From the NCBI RefSeq assembly GCF_013280495.1, contig NZ_JABSSX010000002.1, positions 186,001 through 250,000 of the forward strand: a stretch of 64,000 nucleotides of DNA, written 5' to 3'. The number at the start of each line of letters is the position of its first letter. The stretch's first letter is position 1. Below are positions 39,612 through 49,642 of the stretch, piece after piece. The DNA comes from Brevibacterium permense (GTDB lineage Bacteria > Actinomycetota > Actinomycetes > Actinomycetales > Brevibacteriaceae). Below the pieces are notes generated by a model. That model was given only the letters and a program-made list of their open reading frames with translations. It searched no databases and was not told the DNA's origin. The translations under genes were made by a program, and so were the position numbers.

Positions 39612-40256
39612 TCAGAAGAACGGATTCGTCGCGAGCTCCGTGCTCACGCGAGATGCAGGGCCGTGCCCAGGATAGATCGGCACGTCCGGCAGCGTCGCGA
39701 AGGTCCGCAGGGATTCGGCCATCGCCTGGGGGTCTCCCCCGGGCAGGTCGACGCGGCCGATGGCTCCGGCGAAGACGACGTCACCGGTGAAGATGACTTC
39801 CTCGTCCCCGTCCTTCACTCGCAGCAGCATGGAACCTTCCGTGTGCCCGGGTGCGGAGACTGCGGTGATGGTCAGTCCGGCGATATCGAAGCTCTGCCCG
39901 TCATTGATGTCAATGGCTGCCGGGGCGTTCCAGTCTGCGACGAGCGGGGCCAGCATTGCCGCGAACTGCGGGTTGAGCGTTGTGGCCGGCGTTTCCAGGC
40001 GGTACCGGTCGGCGGCGCCGAGGTGGACGGGCACGTTCCAGCGGGCGAGCACGTTGGTCAGGCCCAGGATATGGTCGGGGTGGCCGTGGGTGAGGAAGAT
40101 CGCCCGAGGTTCGAGTCCCTCTTCGCTCAGCAGCTTCTCGAGACCCGGGGCGCAGTCGTATCCGGAGTCGATGAGAATGCAGTCGCTGGAGCCGTCTGCG
40201 CGCACGGCATAGCAGTTGACGTCGAGGAATTCGGCGTTGGTCGAGAACACATCCAT
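39612..40256 (-). CDS. MBL-fold metallohydrolase (glyoxalase II-like)
   Basis: The 214-residue protein has the metallo-beta-lactamase fold with the full metal set: FLTHGHPDHILGL (HxHxDH), SAPGHTEGSM, FTGDVVFAGAIGR, and YPGHGPAS near the end. It resembles the small glyoxalase II-like hydrolases that lie beside hisS in many actinobacteria; the substrate is not known. ATG at 40256 is preferred to a TTG two codons upstream. A -10-like TAGACT ends six bases before this ATG, so the mRNA may be leaderless. It is divergent from the DUF349 gene. Confidence 0.88.
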   Translation of the reverse strand: MDVFSTNAEFLDVNCYAVRADGSSDCILIDSGYDCAPGLEKLLSEEGLEPRAIFLTHGHPDHILGLTNVLARWNVPVHLGAADRYRLETPATTLNPQFAAMLAPLVADWNAPAAIDINDGQSFDIAGLTITAVSAPGHTEGSMLLRVKDGDEEVIFTGDVVFAGAIGRVDLPGGDPQAMAESLRTFATLPDVPIYPGHGPASRVSTELATNPFF

Positions 40257-40293
40257 GTGCAAAGTCTATCTACACGCCCGCCGATGGTTATGC

Positions 40294-40312
40294 TGGGATA
40301 ACGTCTATCCCA
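40294..40312. promoter_or_regulatory. Inverted repeat between divergent MBL and DUF349 genes
   Basis: Seven-base arms TGGGATA and TATCCCA are separated by five bases. The repeat lies in the 119-base divergent region, about 40 bases upstream of the MBL start and 64 bases upstream of the DUF349 start. The form is that of a dimeric regulator's operator. No regulator gene is adjacent. Confidence 0.4.
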
Positions 40313-40375
40313 CAATCGAGTGATCGGCGGGTGGAATGACCTGCCGGTTCGACCGATGGAAACAAGGTGAGAACC

Positions 40376-41728
40376 ATGTCGACCCCGACACCGAAGCCGA
40401 CCCCCCGTCCGTCGTCGCTGCCGCGTCCGCAGGCGGCACAGGTGGTCAATGCCAGCCATATCGACCACGACGCCGAGGTGGCTCGCGCGGTGACACATGG
40501 TCGTGCCGATGCGGAGGGCAATGTGTTCGTCACCACCCCGGAGGGCGAACGTGCCGTCGGTCAGTACCCGGACGCCACTCCTGAGGAAGCGCTCGAGTAC
40601 TTCGCGAAGAAGTACGTCGAACTCGCCGAGAGCGCGGTCCTGCTGCGCAACCGTCTCTCCGCCGGCGCTCCCGGCCGTGAGGTCGTGTCTGCGGCGACGA
40701 CGCTGCAGGAAACGCTTCCGGAAGCCAACGTCGTCGGCGATCTCAAGGGGCTGAGCGCCACTCTCGACACCCTCATCTCCGATGCCGAGGCCACGGAGTC
40801 CCGTCAGGCGGCCCGGGCGCAGGCCGCGAAACTCGCCGCTGCCGAGGATCGTGAGGCTCTCGTCGTCGAGGCCGAGACTCTGGCCAAGCAGGATCCTTCG
40901 AAGATCCAGTGGAAGCAGTCGGGCGCGCGTCTGCGTGAGCTCTTCGCCCAGTGGAAGGACATGCAGCGCAGCGGACCCCGTCTGCCGCGTGCGGTCGATC
41001 AGGAGCTCTGGGGTCGGTTCTCACAGGCTCGGAACACCTTCGAACACAAGCGCAAAGAGTTCTTCGCCGAGCTCGACAAGGTCAATGCCGAGGGCAAGCG
41101 GATCAAGGAGAAGATCGTCGCCGAGGCGGAGTCGCTGTCGGCCTCGACCGATTTCCGCACCGTGTCGCAGAAGTACAAGGACCTGATGAGCCAATGGAAG
41201 CGCGCCCCGCGTGCCTCGCGGAAGGACGATGATGCGCTGTGGGCACGATTCCGTGCAGTACAGGACGTGTTCTTCTCTGCTCGTGATGCGGAGAATGCCG
41301 CTCTGGACGAGGAGTTCAAGGGCAACCTTGTCGTCAAGGAAGAGCTGCTGAAGAAGGCTCAGGCGCTGCTGCCGATCACCGACCCGGTGGCAGCCAAGCG
41401 CGAGCTGCGCACCATCCAGGACCAGTGGGAGGACGCCGGCAAGGTTCCTCGCGCCGATGTCTCCCGGATGGAGAATGGTCTGCGCGATGTCGAACGTGCG
41501 CTCGCCGATGCCGAGGAAGCCGCGTGGCAGCGAAGCAACCCGGAGACGAAGGCCCGCACCTCGGGTGCGCTGAGTCAGCTCGACGAGTCGATCGTCGACC
41601 TCGAGAAGAAGCTCGAGGCCGCGAAGGCCGGCGGCGATGAGAAGTCCGTCGCCGAGGCGCAGGAAGCTCTCGACGCTCGCCGCGCCTGGCGGGATCAGCT
41701 CGCCCAGACCGCCGCAGAACTCGACTGA
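40376..41728 (+). CDS. DUF349 repeat protein
   Basis: The 450-residue protein is mostly helical and charged. It contains about three copies of the DUF349 repeat, each roughly 70-75 residues with a conserved QWK or QWE motif: around 185-250 (ELFAQWKDMQRSGPRL), 260-330 (LMSQWKRAPRASRKDDDALW) and 340-400 (IQDQWEDAGKVPRADVSRM). The C-terminal 50 residues look like a coiled coil. The N-terminal 25 residues are Pro/Thr-rich. The family is widespread in actinobacteria, commonly next to rel and hisS, but its function is unknown. ATG at 40376 has AAGGTGAG upstream. It is one of only three plus-strand protein genes in the window. Confidence 0.92.
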   Translation: MSTPTPKPTPRPSSLPRPQAAQVVNASHIDHDAEVARAVTHGRADAEGNVFVTTPEGERAVGQYPDATPEEALEYFAKKYVELAESAVLLRNRLSAGAPGREVVSAATTLQETLPEANVVGDLKGLSATLDTLISDAEATESRQAARAQAAKLAAAEDREALVVEAETLAKQDPSKIQWKQSGARLRELFAQWKDMQRSGPRLPRAVDQELWGRFSQARNTFEHKRKEFFAELDKVNAEGKRIKEKIVAEAESLSASTDFRTVSQKYKDLMSQWKRAPRASRKDDDALWARFRAVQDVFFSARDAENAALDEEFKGNLVVKEELLKKAQALLPITDPVAAKRELRTIQDQWEDAGKVPRADVSRMENGLRDVERALADAEEAAWQRSNPETKARTSGALSQLDESIVDLEKKLEAAKAGGDEKSVAEAQEALDARRAWRDQLAQTAAELD

Positions 41729-41815
41729 AGCCGCAGTGCTCGGCTGAGGCTGCGGCGCTCGTCCACAGCTTCCGACGTTCGAGTCAGCACCTGTCCACAG
41801 GCGCTCACCGGAGTC

Positions 41816-41844
41816 TTGTCAACGCCTCCACATCCGACGATAGT
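41816..41844 (+). promoter_or_regulatory. Promoter of the orphan gene at 41851, leaderless geometry
   Basis: TTGTCA (41816-41821) and GATAGT (41839-41844) are separated by exactly 17 bases, a near-consensus vegetative promoter. The -10 box ends six bases before the ATG at 41851, so transcription should start at or within a base of the start codon. No Shine-Dalgarno sequence is present, which agrees with a leaderless message. Confidence 0.65.
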
Positions 41845-41850
41845 TCGGGT

Positions 41851-42405
41851 ATGGAGGCGTTGTTTCATCTGCGGGACTTCGGGTACGAGCAGCTCACCGA
41901 GCTCACCCTCGACGGCCTGCTCATCCGACTGACCGAATCGACCTGGGTGCGCAAGGGTGCGATCCTCTCCCCCGCTGAGCGGATGGCCGCCCTGCATTCG
42001 CTCATCCCGCCCGGACTCGCGCTCTCTCACGACAGCGCCTGGTGGGTGCATCGCGGCCTCGGCCGGGCTCCTGCTCCGCTGAGCTTCATCACGCTGCCCA
42101 GGCGCCGGTGGATCGCCGATGACGGTTTCGACGTCCACGAGACGAATCTGGCGCAGGATGACTGGTGCCTCATCGACGAGCTGCCGATCACCACGGAGGA
42201 GCGCACGCTCTACGATCTGCTCTTCCCGCATTTCCGGAACCGGTCCGCGGAGTCGCCGCGGGCGCTCACGGGCATCATCGCGGAGATTCCCAGCGGTCTG
42301 CGCCTCCGTCTCCGGGACTACCTCACCGAGGTGGCCCGTCGGCCGTTCGTCGCCCAGATGCGCGCGGCGCTGGACAGGGAGGATCAGCCGCCGGAGATGC
42401 GGTAG
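41851..42405 (+). CDS. Hypothetical protein, weakly AbiEi antitoxin-like
   Basis: The 184-residue protein has high GC at third positions and reads as coding. The arrangement [42 protein letters not shown], and later [14 protein letters not shown] recalls the AbiEi-type antitoxin and regulator proteins found singly in many actinobacteria (segments given apart). No AbiEii-like toxin is next to it, and the N-terminal winged helix is short, so an orphan or a degraded regulator is possible. The gene is driven by its own promoter, apparently without a leader, and its 3' end overlaps the convergent rel gene by 22 bases. I do not assign a function. Confidence 0.7.
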   Translation: MEALFHLRDFGYEQLTELTLDGLLIRLTESTWVRKGAILSPAERMAALHSLIPPGLALSHDSAWWVHRGLGRAPAPLSFITLPRRRWIADDGFDVHETNLAQDDWCLIDELPITTEERTLYDLLFPHFRNRSAESPRALTGIIAEIPSGLRLRLRDYLTEVARRPFVAQMRAALDREDQPPEMR

Positions 42406-44681
42406 ACGTCGAAGACGCCTTCGACCTTGCGCACGGCCGAAAGCACAGTGTCGAGATGGCTGGCGTCGCTCATCTCGAAGACGAACTTCGATTGCGCCAC
42501 ACGAGCCCTGGAGGTGCCGACTGACGCCGACAGGATATTCACATGGGTCTCGGTGAGCACCTTGGTGATATCGGAGAGCAGACCGGCACGGTCGAGGGCC
42601 TCGACCTGGATCTGGACGAGGTAGATTCCGCTCGTCTTCTCACCCCACGAGACCTCGACCATGCGTTCGGGTTCACGTTTGAGCGAGGTGACGTTCGGGC
42701 AGTCGACGCGATGGACGGAGACTCCCGAACCGCGGGTGACGAAACCGAGGATCTCGTCTCCCGGCACCGGGGTGCAGCAGCGAGCCAGTTTGACGAGCAC
42801 ATCGTCGACGCCTTTGACGATGACGCCTTCGGACGAGGAATGATGCCCCGAGGACTGGCCGGTGCGGTTGCGCGGCTCCGGCGGCAGCACGACCGACTCG
42901 TCGTCCTCCCCCACTTCCTTGGCCAGCAGATCGACGACGTGCTGAGCCGAGGATACTCCGTTGCCGATCGCGGCATAGAGGGCGCTGACATCGGGCAGAC
43001 GCATCTCCGTGGCGACGACTTGGAGGGCCTCCTGGCTCATCAGCGACGCGGCGGAGAAAGTATGGCGGCGCATCGCCCGGGCGAGCTGTTCGCGACCGTT
43101 CTCGATCGCCTCTTCGCGGCGCTCCTTCGAGAACCACTGACGGATCTTGCTGCGGGCACGCGGGCTCTTGACGAAGCCGAGCCAGTCGCGGCTGGGGCCG
43201 GCGTTCTCATCCTTCGAGGTGAAGACCTCGACGGAGTCCCCGTTCTTCAGCTCCGTGTCCAAGGCGACGAGGCGACCGTTGACGCGGGCGCCCATGGTCT
43301 TGTGCCCGACCTCGGTGTGCACGGCGTAGGCGAAGTCGATGGGGGTGGCTCCCGACGGCAGGCTCATCACCTCGCCCTTGGGAGTGAATACGTAGACTTC
43401 CTTCGAGTTCACCTCGTAGCGGAGGCTGTCGAGGAACTCATCGGGGTCGGAGACCTCTCGCTGCCAGTCCAGCAGCTGTCGCAGCCAGGCGGCGTCGTCG
43501 ACCTCACCGGCGTCGGAGACCTTCACCGAACGCGCGGTGTTCGAAGTCACGGCCTTCGAAGACTTGTTCAGATCCTTGTACTTCCAGTGAGCGGCGACGC
43601 CGAATTCTGCACGTCGATCCATCTCGTGGGTCCGGATCTGGATCTCGACGGGCTTGCCGGCCGGCCCGATCACCGTGGTGTGCAGACTCTGGTACATGTT
43701 GTACTTCGGCATCGCGATATAGTCCTTGAACCGTCCGGGAACAGGATTCCAGCGGGCGTGGACGATGCCGAGGGCGGCATAGCATTCGCGTACGGATTCG
43801 ACGAGGACGCGGACTCCGACGAGATCGTAGATGTCGGCGAACTCGTGTCCGCGCACGACCATCTTCTGATAGATCGAGTAGTAGTGCTTGGGTCGACCCG
43901 TGATTGAGGCGTCGATTCCGGATTCCTTGAGTTCGCCCTGGAGCTCCTCGGAGACCGTGGCCAGATACTTCTCGCGCTCGGGAGCACGATCCGCGACGAG
44001 TCTGACCACTTCGTCGTAGACCTTGGGATGGAGGACCTGGAAGGACAGGTCTTCGAGCTCCCATTTGATCGTGTTCATGCCCAGCCGGTGTGCCAGCGGG
44101 GCAAAGATGTCGAGGGTCTCGCGAGCCTTCTTCGTGCTGGACGACGCGGGCACGAATCGCCAGGTGCGCGCATTGTGCAGGCGGTCTGCGAGCTTGATGA
44201 CGAGGACGCGGATGTCCTTGGCCATCGCCACGATCATCTTGCGCACGGTCTCGGACTGCGCGGCCTGCCCGTAGGTGAGCTTGTCGAGCTTCGTCACCCC
44301 GTCGACCATGGCCGCGACTTCGGAGCCGAATTCCTCGGTGAGTTCGTCGAGCGAGTACGAGGTGTCTTCGACGGTGTCGTGCAGGAGTGCGGCGGCGAGC
44401 GTGACCGGCAGCATGCCGATCTCCGCAAGGATCGTCGCCACCGCGATGGGGTGGGTGATATAGGCGTCACCGGACTTGCGGGTCTGCCCGCGGTGGGCTT
44501 CCTCGGCGACTTTGTAGGCCCTGACGACGAGGTCGATGTCCGCCTTCGGATGGTTCGACTGCAGGGCCCGGATCATCGGGCCGAGCACTCGGGGGTAGCC
44601 AGGGTTGTTCTGCGCCCTGGCCGCCCACCAGGCTAAGCGGGAGATGCCTCGCGGACGGCGCGAATCAGCGGACGAAGCCAC
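42384..44681 (-). CDS. rel: Bifunctional (p)ppGpp synthetase/hydrolase Rel
   Basis: Rel makes and degrades (p)ppGpp, the stringent-response signal. The 765-residue protein has all long-RSH domains: HD hydrolase (HDTVEDT, about residue 100; residues of the second HD site in [11 protein letters not shown]), synthetase ([20 protein letters not shown]; RxKD is the bifunctional form), TGS ([19 protein letters not shown]), a helical/zinc-finger region ([18 protein letters not shown]) and a C-terminal ACT domain ([20 protein letters not shown]). The intact hydrolase motifs show it is not a RelA-only enzyme. Start is GTG 44681 with AGGAG upstream. It lies 20 bases after secF, as part of the yajC-secD-secF-rel order. 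Confidence 0.97.
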   Translation of the reverse strand: MASSADSRRPRGISRLAWWAARAQNNPGYPRVLGPMIRALQSNHPKADIDLVVRAYKVAEEAHRGQTRKSGDAYITHPIAVATILAEIGMLPVTLAAALLHDTVEDTSYSLDELTEEFGSEVAAMVDGVTKLDKLTYGQAAQSETVRKMIVAMAKDIRVLVIKLADRLHNARTWRFVPASSSTKKARETLDIFAPLAHRLGMNTIKWELEDLSFQVLHPKVYDEVVRLVADRAPEREKYLATVSEELQGELKESGIDASITGRPKHYYSIYQKMVVRGHEFADIYDLVGVRVLVESVRECYAALGIVHARWNPVPGRFKDYIAMPKYNMYQSLHTTVIGPAGKPVEIQIRTHEMDRRAEFGVAAHWKYKDLNKSSKAVTSNTARSVKVSDAGEVDDAAWLRQLLDWQREVSDPDEFLDSLRYEVNSKEVYVFTPKGEVMSLPSGATPIDFAYAVHTEVGHKTMGARVNGRLVALDTELKNGDSVEVFTSKDENAGPSRDWLGFVKSPRARSKIRQWFSKERREEAIENGREQLARAMRRHTFSAASLMSQEALQVVATEMRLPDVSALYAAIGNGVSSAQHVVDLLAKEVGEDDESVVLPPEPRNRTGQSSGHHSSSEGVIVKGVDDVLVKLARCCTPVPGDEILGFVTRGSGVSVHRVDCPNVTSLKREPERMVEVSWGEKTSGIYLVQIQVEALDRAGLLSDITKVLTETHVNILSASVGTSRARVAQSKFVFEMSDASHLDTVLSAVRKVEGVFDVYRISGG

Positions 44682-44701
44682 AACATCTCCTCTCTCGGGA
44701 A

Positions 44702-45718
44702 TCAGACTTCGGCGTGAGTCACCGGTGGGACGTCTGCTCCCCCATCCTTCAAGCGTAGTTCACGCACGGCCTCCTCCTGTGCCTTGACCGCCGGTTCATT
44801 TGCCCGGAGGAGGGCGTAGAGGGGGCTCGCGACGAACAGCGTCGAAGCGGCTGCCACTATAGTACCGATGAACAGCGACAAGGAGATATCGACCAGTGTT
44901 CCAGCACCCAGCAGGAACACGCCGATGAAGAGGATCGAGGCGATCGGAAGCACCGACACCACTGAGGTGTTGATCGAGCGCACGGTCGTCTGATTCACGC
45001 CGAGGTTGACGAGTTCGGAGAACTTGAGGTTCCGCTTCTCCTCGAATCTCGTCGTGTTCTCTCGGATCTTGTCGAAGACCACCACCGTGTCATAGAGCGA
45101 GAAGCTGAGCACGGTGAGGAAGCCGATGATGGCCTCCGGGGTGACTTCGAAGCCGGTGGCCGAGTAGATGCCCATGGTCACGATCATCACGACGAAGAGG
45201 CCGACGATCGCCGCGAGCGACATCTTCCAGGTGCGGAAGTACAGGGCCATGACGACGAGGGCGATGGCCACGAAGATGACGAGTGCGCGGATCATCTTCG
45301 ACGTCACGTCCTGACCCCATTCGGGTCCGACGAACGTCGAGGTGACGTCTTCGACCTTCACGTCGTAGCCGGCGACGAGGGCGTCTCGGACTTCCTGCAT
45401 CTGCGGGTCGGTGAGCTGGTTCGTCTCGATCTGGACGGCCGTGTCACTGGTCGGGGTCAGGCGCGGCTCGGCCCCGGAGACGACATCGTTGATGATGCCT
45501 TCGCCCTTGGCGGCCGAAGTGTCGCTGACGTGGTCGACCTGGAACTGCGAACCGCCCTTGAAGGCGATGCCGAAGTTGAAGCCGAAGATGAGCGGGACGA
45601 GCAGCGACAGGAGCACGAGGACTCCGGAGATGGCCAGCCACAGCTTCGCCTTGCCGACGAACGGGATCGATGATTCGCCGCTGTGCAGGCGGTTGCCCCA
45701 GGCAAAAAACCGTTTCAC
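44702..45718 (-). CDS. secF: Protein translocase subunit SecF
   Basis: SecF works with SecD to use the proton gradient for the late stages of Sec export. The 338-residue protein has six membrane segments, the first periplasmic domain ([15 protein letters not shown]), and the TM4-TM6 core with [29 protein letters not shown], which carries the conserved Asp-x-x-V-V-x-D-R-like motif (segments [15 protein letters not shown]), and [20 protein letters not shown] at 45718 overlaps the secD stop. The C-terminal tail is short and charged. Confidence 0.97.
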   Translation of the reverse strand: MKRFFAWGNRLHSGESSIPFVGKAKLWLAISGVLVLLSLLVPLIFGFNFGIAFKGGSQFQVDHVSDTSAAKGEGIINDVVSGAEPRLTPTSDTAVQIETNQLTDPQMQEVRDALVAGYDVKVEDVTSTFVGPEWGQDVTSKMIRALVIFVAIALVVMALYFRTWKMSLAAIVGLFVVMIVTMGIYSATGFEVTPEAIIGFLTVLSFSLYDTVVVFDKIRENTTRFEEKRNLKFSELVNLGVNQTTVRSINTSVVSVLPIASILFIGVFLLGAGTLVDISLSLFIGTIVAAASTLFVASPLYALLRANEPAVKAQEEAVRELRLKDGGADVPPVTHAEV

Positions 45719-47871
45719 TTGTCAGCCTCCTTGCCGTCGTCAGCCGTCGAGTCTGCGACGGCATCGTCTTCCTCGGCCCGTCGGGCCGCGGCCTTCCGCT
45801 CGGCGATGGTCATTCCGCCCGTGACAGCAGCGGACTTCGCCGCTTTCGTGCTCTTCGACTTCGTGGCCTTGCCGTTCGTGGCCTTGTCCGTCTTGGACGT
45901 CGTCGTGGTCTCCCCCGACGCGGACGCAGCTGCTGCCGCGGCTGTCGCATCGGAAGAGTCGTCTGTGCTCATCCCGGCCTTGCGCATCCGTGCCTTCTCG
46001 CGCCGTTTGGCCTCGGGCGTCTTGTCCTTGTCGTCGATGGACAGGTTGAGCGCTCCGCGATAGGCGGCGGGTTTGACCCCCAGCAGACGCGGATCCATTC
46101 CGGACATCGGGTGGCCCTCGCCGAAGAACTTCGTGCGGGCCAGGAACTGCAGCATCGGGTGGGTGAACAGGAAGACGATGAGCACGTCGATGATCACGGT
46201 CAGACCCAGGGTGAAGGCGAAGCCGCGCACCGAGCCGACGGCCAGGATGTAGAGGATGACCGCGGCGAGCATGTTCACTGCCTTCGAGGCGTAGATCGTG
46301 CGTTTGGCACGGTCCCAACCGACCTCGACCGCGGAGAGCAGATTGCGGCCGCTGCGCAGTTCGTCTCGGACACGTTCGAAGTAGACGATGAACGAGTCCG
46401 CCGCCATGCCGATGCCGATGATGATACCGGCGACACCGGCCAGGGACAGTCGGTAGCCGTATCTCCATGATGCCAACAGCAGCAGCAGGTAGGTGAGCAC
46501 ACCGGCGACGACGAGGCTCGAAACGGTGACGAGACCGAGCACCCGGTACTGCAGCAGTGAGTAGACGACGACGAGGAGGAGTCCGACCAGGCCGGTGAGC
46601 AGACCGATCTTGAGGTAGTTCGATCCCAGCGTCGGTGAGATCTGATCCTCGCTCTGGACCTGGAAGCTCAGCGGCAGCGAACCGTTCTTGAGCTGGTTGG
46701 CCAGAGTCTGTGCCTCGTCGAGGGAGAAGTCGCCGGTGATCTGGGCGTTGCCGTCGTTGATCACCGCGTCCGATGACGGAGCCGACAGCACGAGACCGTC
46801 GAGTTCGATCGCGAACTGGTTGTAGGGCTGCTGTTTGCCGGTGATGTCCGAGGTGATCTGCTTGAAGATCTCACGACCGGTGGAGTCGAAGGAGAGGTTG
46901 ACGGCAGGATTGTTGGTCTGCACGCCGTTGGCTCCTGCGGCATAGCCGGCACTGGCATCGGCGAGATGATCGCCGGAGAGTTCGACGGGGCCGAGGATGT
47001 ACTTCGCCTGTCCGTCCTCCGAGCACGAGACGACCGGCTCGTCCGAGGGCTGCTGTTGGCCGCCCGTTCGGTTCTTCTTGTTCGTGCAGTCGAGCTCGGT
47101 GTACTCCTTGATGATCTTGTCGGACTGCCATTCGGAGGCATCCTTCTCCGGATCGAAGAGCGGCCGCGGCGTCGAGTCGGTGACCTTCGTGCTGTCGCTC
47201 GATCCGCTGCCTTCTCCGGACTTCTCCGCGTCCTTGCTCTCCGACTCCGAGGACTTCGTCTTCGCGGAGGCCTCGTCCGTCTTCTTCGCCTCGCCGCCGG
47301 CATTGACGACGTCGCCGCCGCCGGACGGAGCCTGGTCCTCGCTCTGTCCGTCGCCTTGCGAGTCGGCACCGGTGAGGTCCTCGAGGCGTTTGCGCTCTTC
47401 GTCGCTCAGCCCGTCATCGCCACCCGATTCCTCGCCGCTCTTCTCCTGCTCTTTCTGAATCTGCTCCTGCGAACGCGGGTCACCGACCAGCGCCACACGA
47501 CGGAAGACCAGCTGAGCAGACGAGCGAACGAGGTTTCGGGTCTCCTCGTCGGGGTTGCCCGGCAGATTCACGACGATGTTGCGGTCGCCCTGCGTCGTGA
47601 TCTCGGCTTCGGAGACACCGGTCGAGTCGACGCGTTGGCGGATGATCGCCACGGCCTGATCGAGCTGCTCCTTGCTGATGTCCGTGCCCTTGGACACCTG
47701 TGGTTCCAGAATGATCGACGTTCCGCCCTCGAGGTCGAGCGCGAGCTTCGGAGTCGTCGTGGCATTCGACCAGATGACACCGCCGGCGATGATTGCGGCC
47801 AGCACCAGAGTGATGATGGTCAGCCACAGGAAGCGCAAACCAGGGCGTGGTTTTTCTTCGATATCGGACAC
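45715..47871 (-). CDS. secD: Protein translocase subunit SecD with long acidic insertion and Lys-rich tail
   Basis: SecD helps SecYEG pull preproteins across the membrane. At 718 residues it is longer than usual. After TM1 (about residues 12-32) the P1 head contains an insertion of about 120 residues rich in Glu, Ser, Asp and Gly (roughly residues 125-245). The core follows: GLTGLVGLLLVVVYSLLQYR and the TM4 motif GIIIGIGMAADSFIVYFER, YASKAVNMLAAVILY. The last 100 residues are cytoplasmic and rich in Lys, Ala, Thr and Ser (KATKSKSTKAAKSAA). The gene begins 38 bases after yajC and overlaps secF. Confidence 0.97.
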   Translation of the reverse strand: MSDIEEKPRPGLRFLWLTIITLVLAAIIAGGVIWSNATTTPKLALDLEGGTSIILEPQVSKGTDISKEQLDQAVAIIRQRVDSTGVSEAEITTQGDRNIVVNLPGNPDEETRNLVRSSAQLVFRRVALVGDPRSQEQIQKEQEKSGEESGGDDGLSDEERKRLEDLTGADSQGDGQSEDQAPSGGGDVVNAGGEAKKTDEASAKTKSSESESKDAEKSGEGSGSSDSTKVTDSTPRPLFDPEKDASEWQSDKIIKEYTELDCTNKKNRTGGQQQPSDEPVVSCSEDGQAKYILGPVELSGDHLADASAGYAAGANGVQTNNPAVNLSFDSTGREIFKQITSDITGKQQPYNQFAIELDGLVLSAPSSDAVINDGNAQITGDFSLDEAQTLANQLKNGSLPLSFQVQSEDQISPTLGSNYLKIGLLTGLVGLLLVVVYSLLQYRVLGLVTVSSLVVAGVLTYLLLLLASWRYGYRLSLAGVAGIIIGIGMAADSFIVYFERVRDELRSGRNLLSAVEVGWDRAKRTIYASKAVNMLAAVILYILAVGSVRGFAFTLGLTVIIDVLIVFLFTHPMLQFLARTKFFGEGHPMSGMDPRLLGVKPAAYRGALNLSIDDKDKTPEAKRREKARMRKAGMSTDDSSDATAAAAAASASGETTTTSKTDKATNGKATKSKSTKAAKSAAVTGGMTIAERKAAARRAEEDDAVADSTADDGKEADK

Positions 47872-47909
47872 GTTTCAGCTTTCAGTCGGGAGAAGAGTGC
47901 GAGAACGAA

Positions 47910-48485
47910 TCAGTTCTTCTTGTCGGAATCCGATCCAGTCGGGTCCGTGGACTCCGCAGCGGCGGAGTCGGCCTCGGTCTCAGCAGCAGCCTCGGTGTCG
48001 AGGTCCTCGGTCTCGGCGACTGCCTCGGCGTCGACGTCCTCGGTCTTCGCAGCGGACTCATCGTCGATAACGTCGTCAGATGCGTCGTCCGGGGTGTCCT
48101 TCTCGGCGCGTTTGCGTTCGTTCATGGCGTCGAGCTCGGCGTCGGTGATGGCCGGCTTCTCGTCTGCGTCGACATCGGCATCGGCGGCGGGAACTGCGGC
48201 ACCGGGAGCGTCGACGGGAGCCGCGGCCTCGTTGTTATCGATCTGACCGATGGCCTGGCGGTGGACGCGCAGAACCGTGCCGGGACCCGACTCGATGGTC
48301 ACCTGGTTGTTCTCTTCGTCGATGGAGAGCACGGTGCCGAAGACACCGAAGGTCGTCATCACGGTCGCGCCGGGCACGAGACCCGATTTGATCTGCTCCG
48401 CACGCGCCTTCTGCTTACGCCGAGAATTGAACAGGAAAAAGATCAGCAGCGCGGCAAGCGCAAGAGGGATCAGCAAATCGCCCAC
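47910..48485 (-). CDS. yajC: Preprotein translocase subunit YajC with long acidic tail
   Basis: YajC is an accessory membrane protein of the SecDF complex. The N-terminus has a single membrane helix (LLIPLALAALLIFFLFNSRR, about residues 3-22), followed by the conserved small domain: KSGLVPGATVMTTFGVFGTV and VTIESGPGTVLRVHR. The remaining 110 residues are strongly acidic and Ala-rich (for example DVDAEAVAETEDLDTEAAAE), making it 191 residues compared with about 110 in E. coli. It lies between ruvB and secD, the normal actinobacterial place. Confidence 0.95.
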   Translation of the reverse strand: MGDLLIPLALAALLIFFLFNSRRKQKARAEQIKSGLVPGATVMTTFGVFGTVLSIDEENNQVTIESGPGTVLRVHRQAIGQIDNNEAAAPVDAPGAAVPAADADVDADEKPAITDAELDAMNERKRAEKDTPDDASDDVIDDESAAKTEDVDAEAVAETEDLDTEAAAETEADSAAAESTDPTGSDSDKKN

Positions 48486-48565
48486 AGATATCAGCCTTTC
48501 ATATGAATGAATCAGTGAACCAGCTTAGTTCGTCCTCACCTCTCATAGCGAACTCAAAGGCAGGG

Positions 48566-49642
48566 TCAGAACTCATAGTTTGCTGGGATCTGCATTTTCA
48601 GGTGCTTCCAGGCCGCCGTGGTGGCCACGCGTCCACGTGGGGTGCGACTGATCAGGCCCTCGCGGACGAGGTAGGGCTCGGACACGGTTTCGACCGTATC
48701 GGCTTCTTCGCCGACGGAGACGGCGAGGGTCCCCAGCCCGACCGGGCCCCCGCCGAAGCGCTTGCACAGCACCTGCAGAACCGACCGGTCGAGGCGGTCG
48801 AGACCGAGCTCGTCGACTTCGTAGACACGCAGGGCGTTGGTGGCGGCCACCTCGTCGATGATTCCGCTCCCCCGCACCTGTGCCCAGTCGCGGACGCGGC
48901 GCAGCAGGCGATTCGCGATTCGCGGGGTTCCCCGTGAACGCGTGGAGATCTCTTCGAGTCCGGCGAGCTCGGATTCGATGCCGAGCATCCGAGCAGACCG
49001 CTGCAGAACCGTGAGCAGATCGGCGCTCGAATAGAAGTCGAGCAGGGCGGTGAAGCCGAAGCGGTCACGCAGCGGCGCAGGCAGCAGACCGGATCGGGTG
49101 GTCGCCCCGACGAGGGTGAACTGTGGGAGGTCGAGCGGGATGGCGGTGGCACCGGGTCCTTTGCCGACGATGACGTCGACTCGGAAGTCCTCCATCGCCA
49201 CGTACAGCATCTCTTCGGCGGCCCGGGCCATCCGGTGGATCTCGTCGATGAAGAGGACTTCACCTTCCTCGAGGGAGGACAGGATGGCTGCGAGGTCACC
49301 GGCGTGCTGGACCGCCGGGCCGGAAGTCACTCGCAGGCTCGAGTTCATCTCGTGGGCGATGATCATCGCCAGGGTGGTCTTGCCGAGCCCGGGAGGACCG
49401 GAGAGCAGCACATGGTCGGGGGCCTTCTGCCTGGCCTTCGCAGCATCGAGGACGAGGGAGAGCTGCTCACGCACCTGCGGCTGGCCGATGAAGTCGGCCA
49501 GCCCCTTCGGACGCAGTGCCGCCTCGGCATCGCGTTCGGCCGTCTCGGCACGACCGGAGACGAGTCTCTCCTGTTCGGCTCCGGTCAGGTCCTGATCACC
49601 GAAGTCCACCTCGTAGGAGTCGTGGTCGAACGAGCCCGTCAT
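48566..49642 (-). CDS. ruvB: Holliday junction branch migration ATPase RuvB
   Basis: RuvB is the hexameric AAA+ motor that drives branch migration on RuvA-bound junctions. The 358-residue protein has [20 protein letters not shown] at the start of the ATPase domain, Walker [14 protein letters not shown] (about residues 81-93), Walker [11 protein letters not shown], sensor [18 protein letters not shown], and the C-terminal winged helix ([17 protein letters not shown]). The N-terminal 35 residues are acidic and variable. Its ATG overlaps the ruvA stop (ATGA). Confidence 0.98.
   Translation of the reverse strand: MTGSFDHDSYEVDFGDQDLTGAEQERLVSGRAETAERDAEAALRPKGLADFIGQPQVREQLSLVLDAAKARQKAPDHVLLSGPPGLGKTTLAMIIAHEMNSSLRVTSGPAVQHAGDLAAILSSLEEGEVLFIDEIHRMARAAEEMLYVAMEDFRVDVIVGKGPGATAIPLDLPQFTLVGATTRSGLLPAPLRDRFGFTALLDFYSSADLLTVLQRSARMLGIESELAGLEEISTRSRGTPRIANRLLRRVRDWAQVRGSGIIDEVAATNALRVYEVDELGLDRLDRSVLQVLCKRFGGGPVGLGTLAVSVGEEADTVETVSEPYLVREGLISRTPRGRVATTAAWKHLKMQIPANYEF

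Noticed and set aside
45670..48506. Several plus-strand frames opposite secD and yajC rich in Leu and Val
   Set aside because: They look like membrane proteins only because the acidic and Ala-rich codons on the minus strand read as Leu/Val/Ser on the other; secD and yajC motifs decide the strand.
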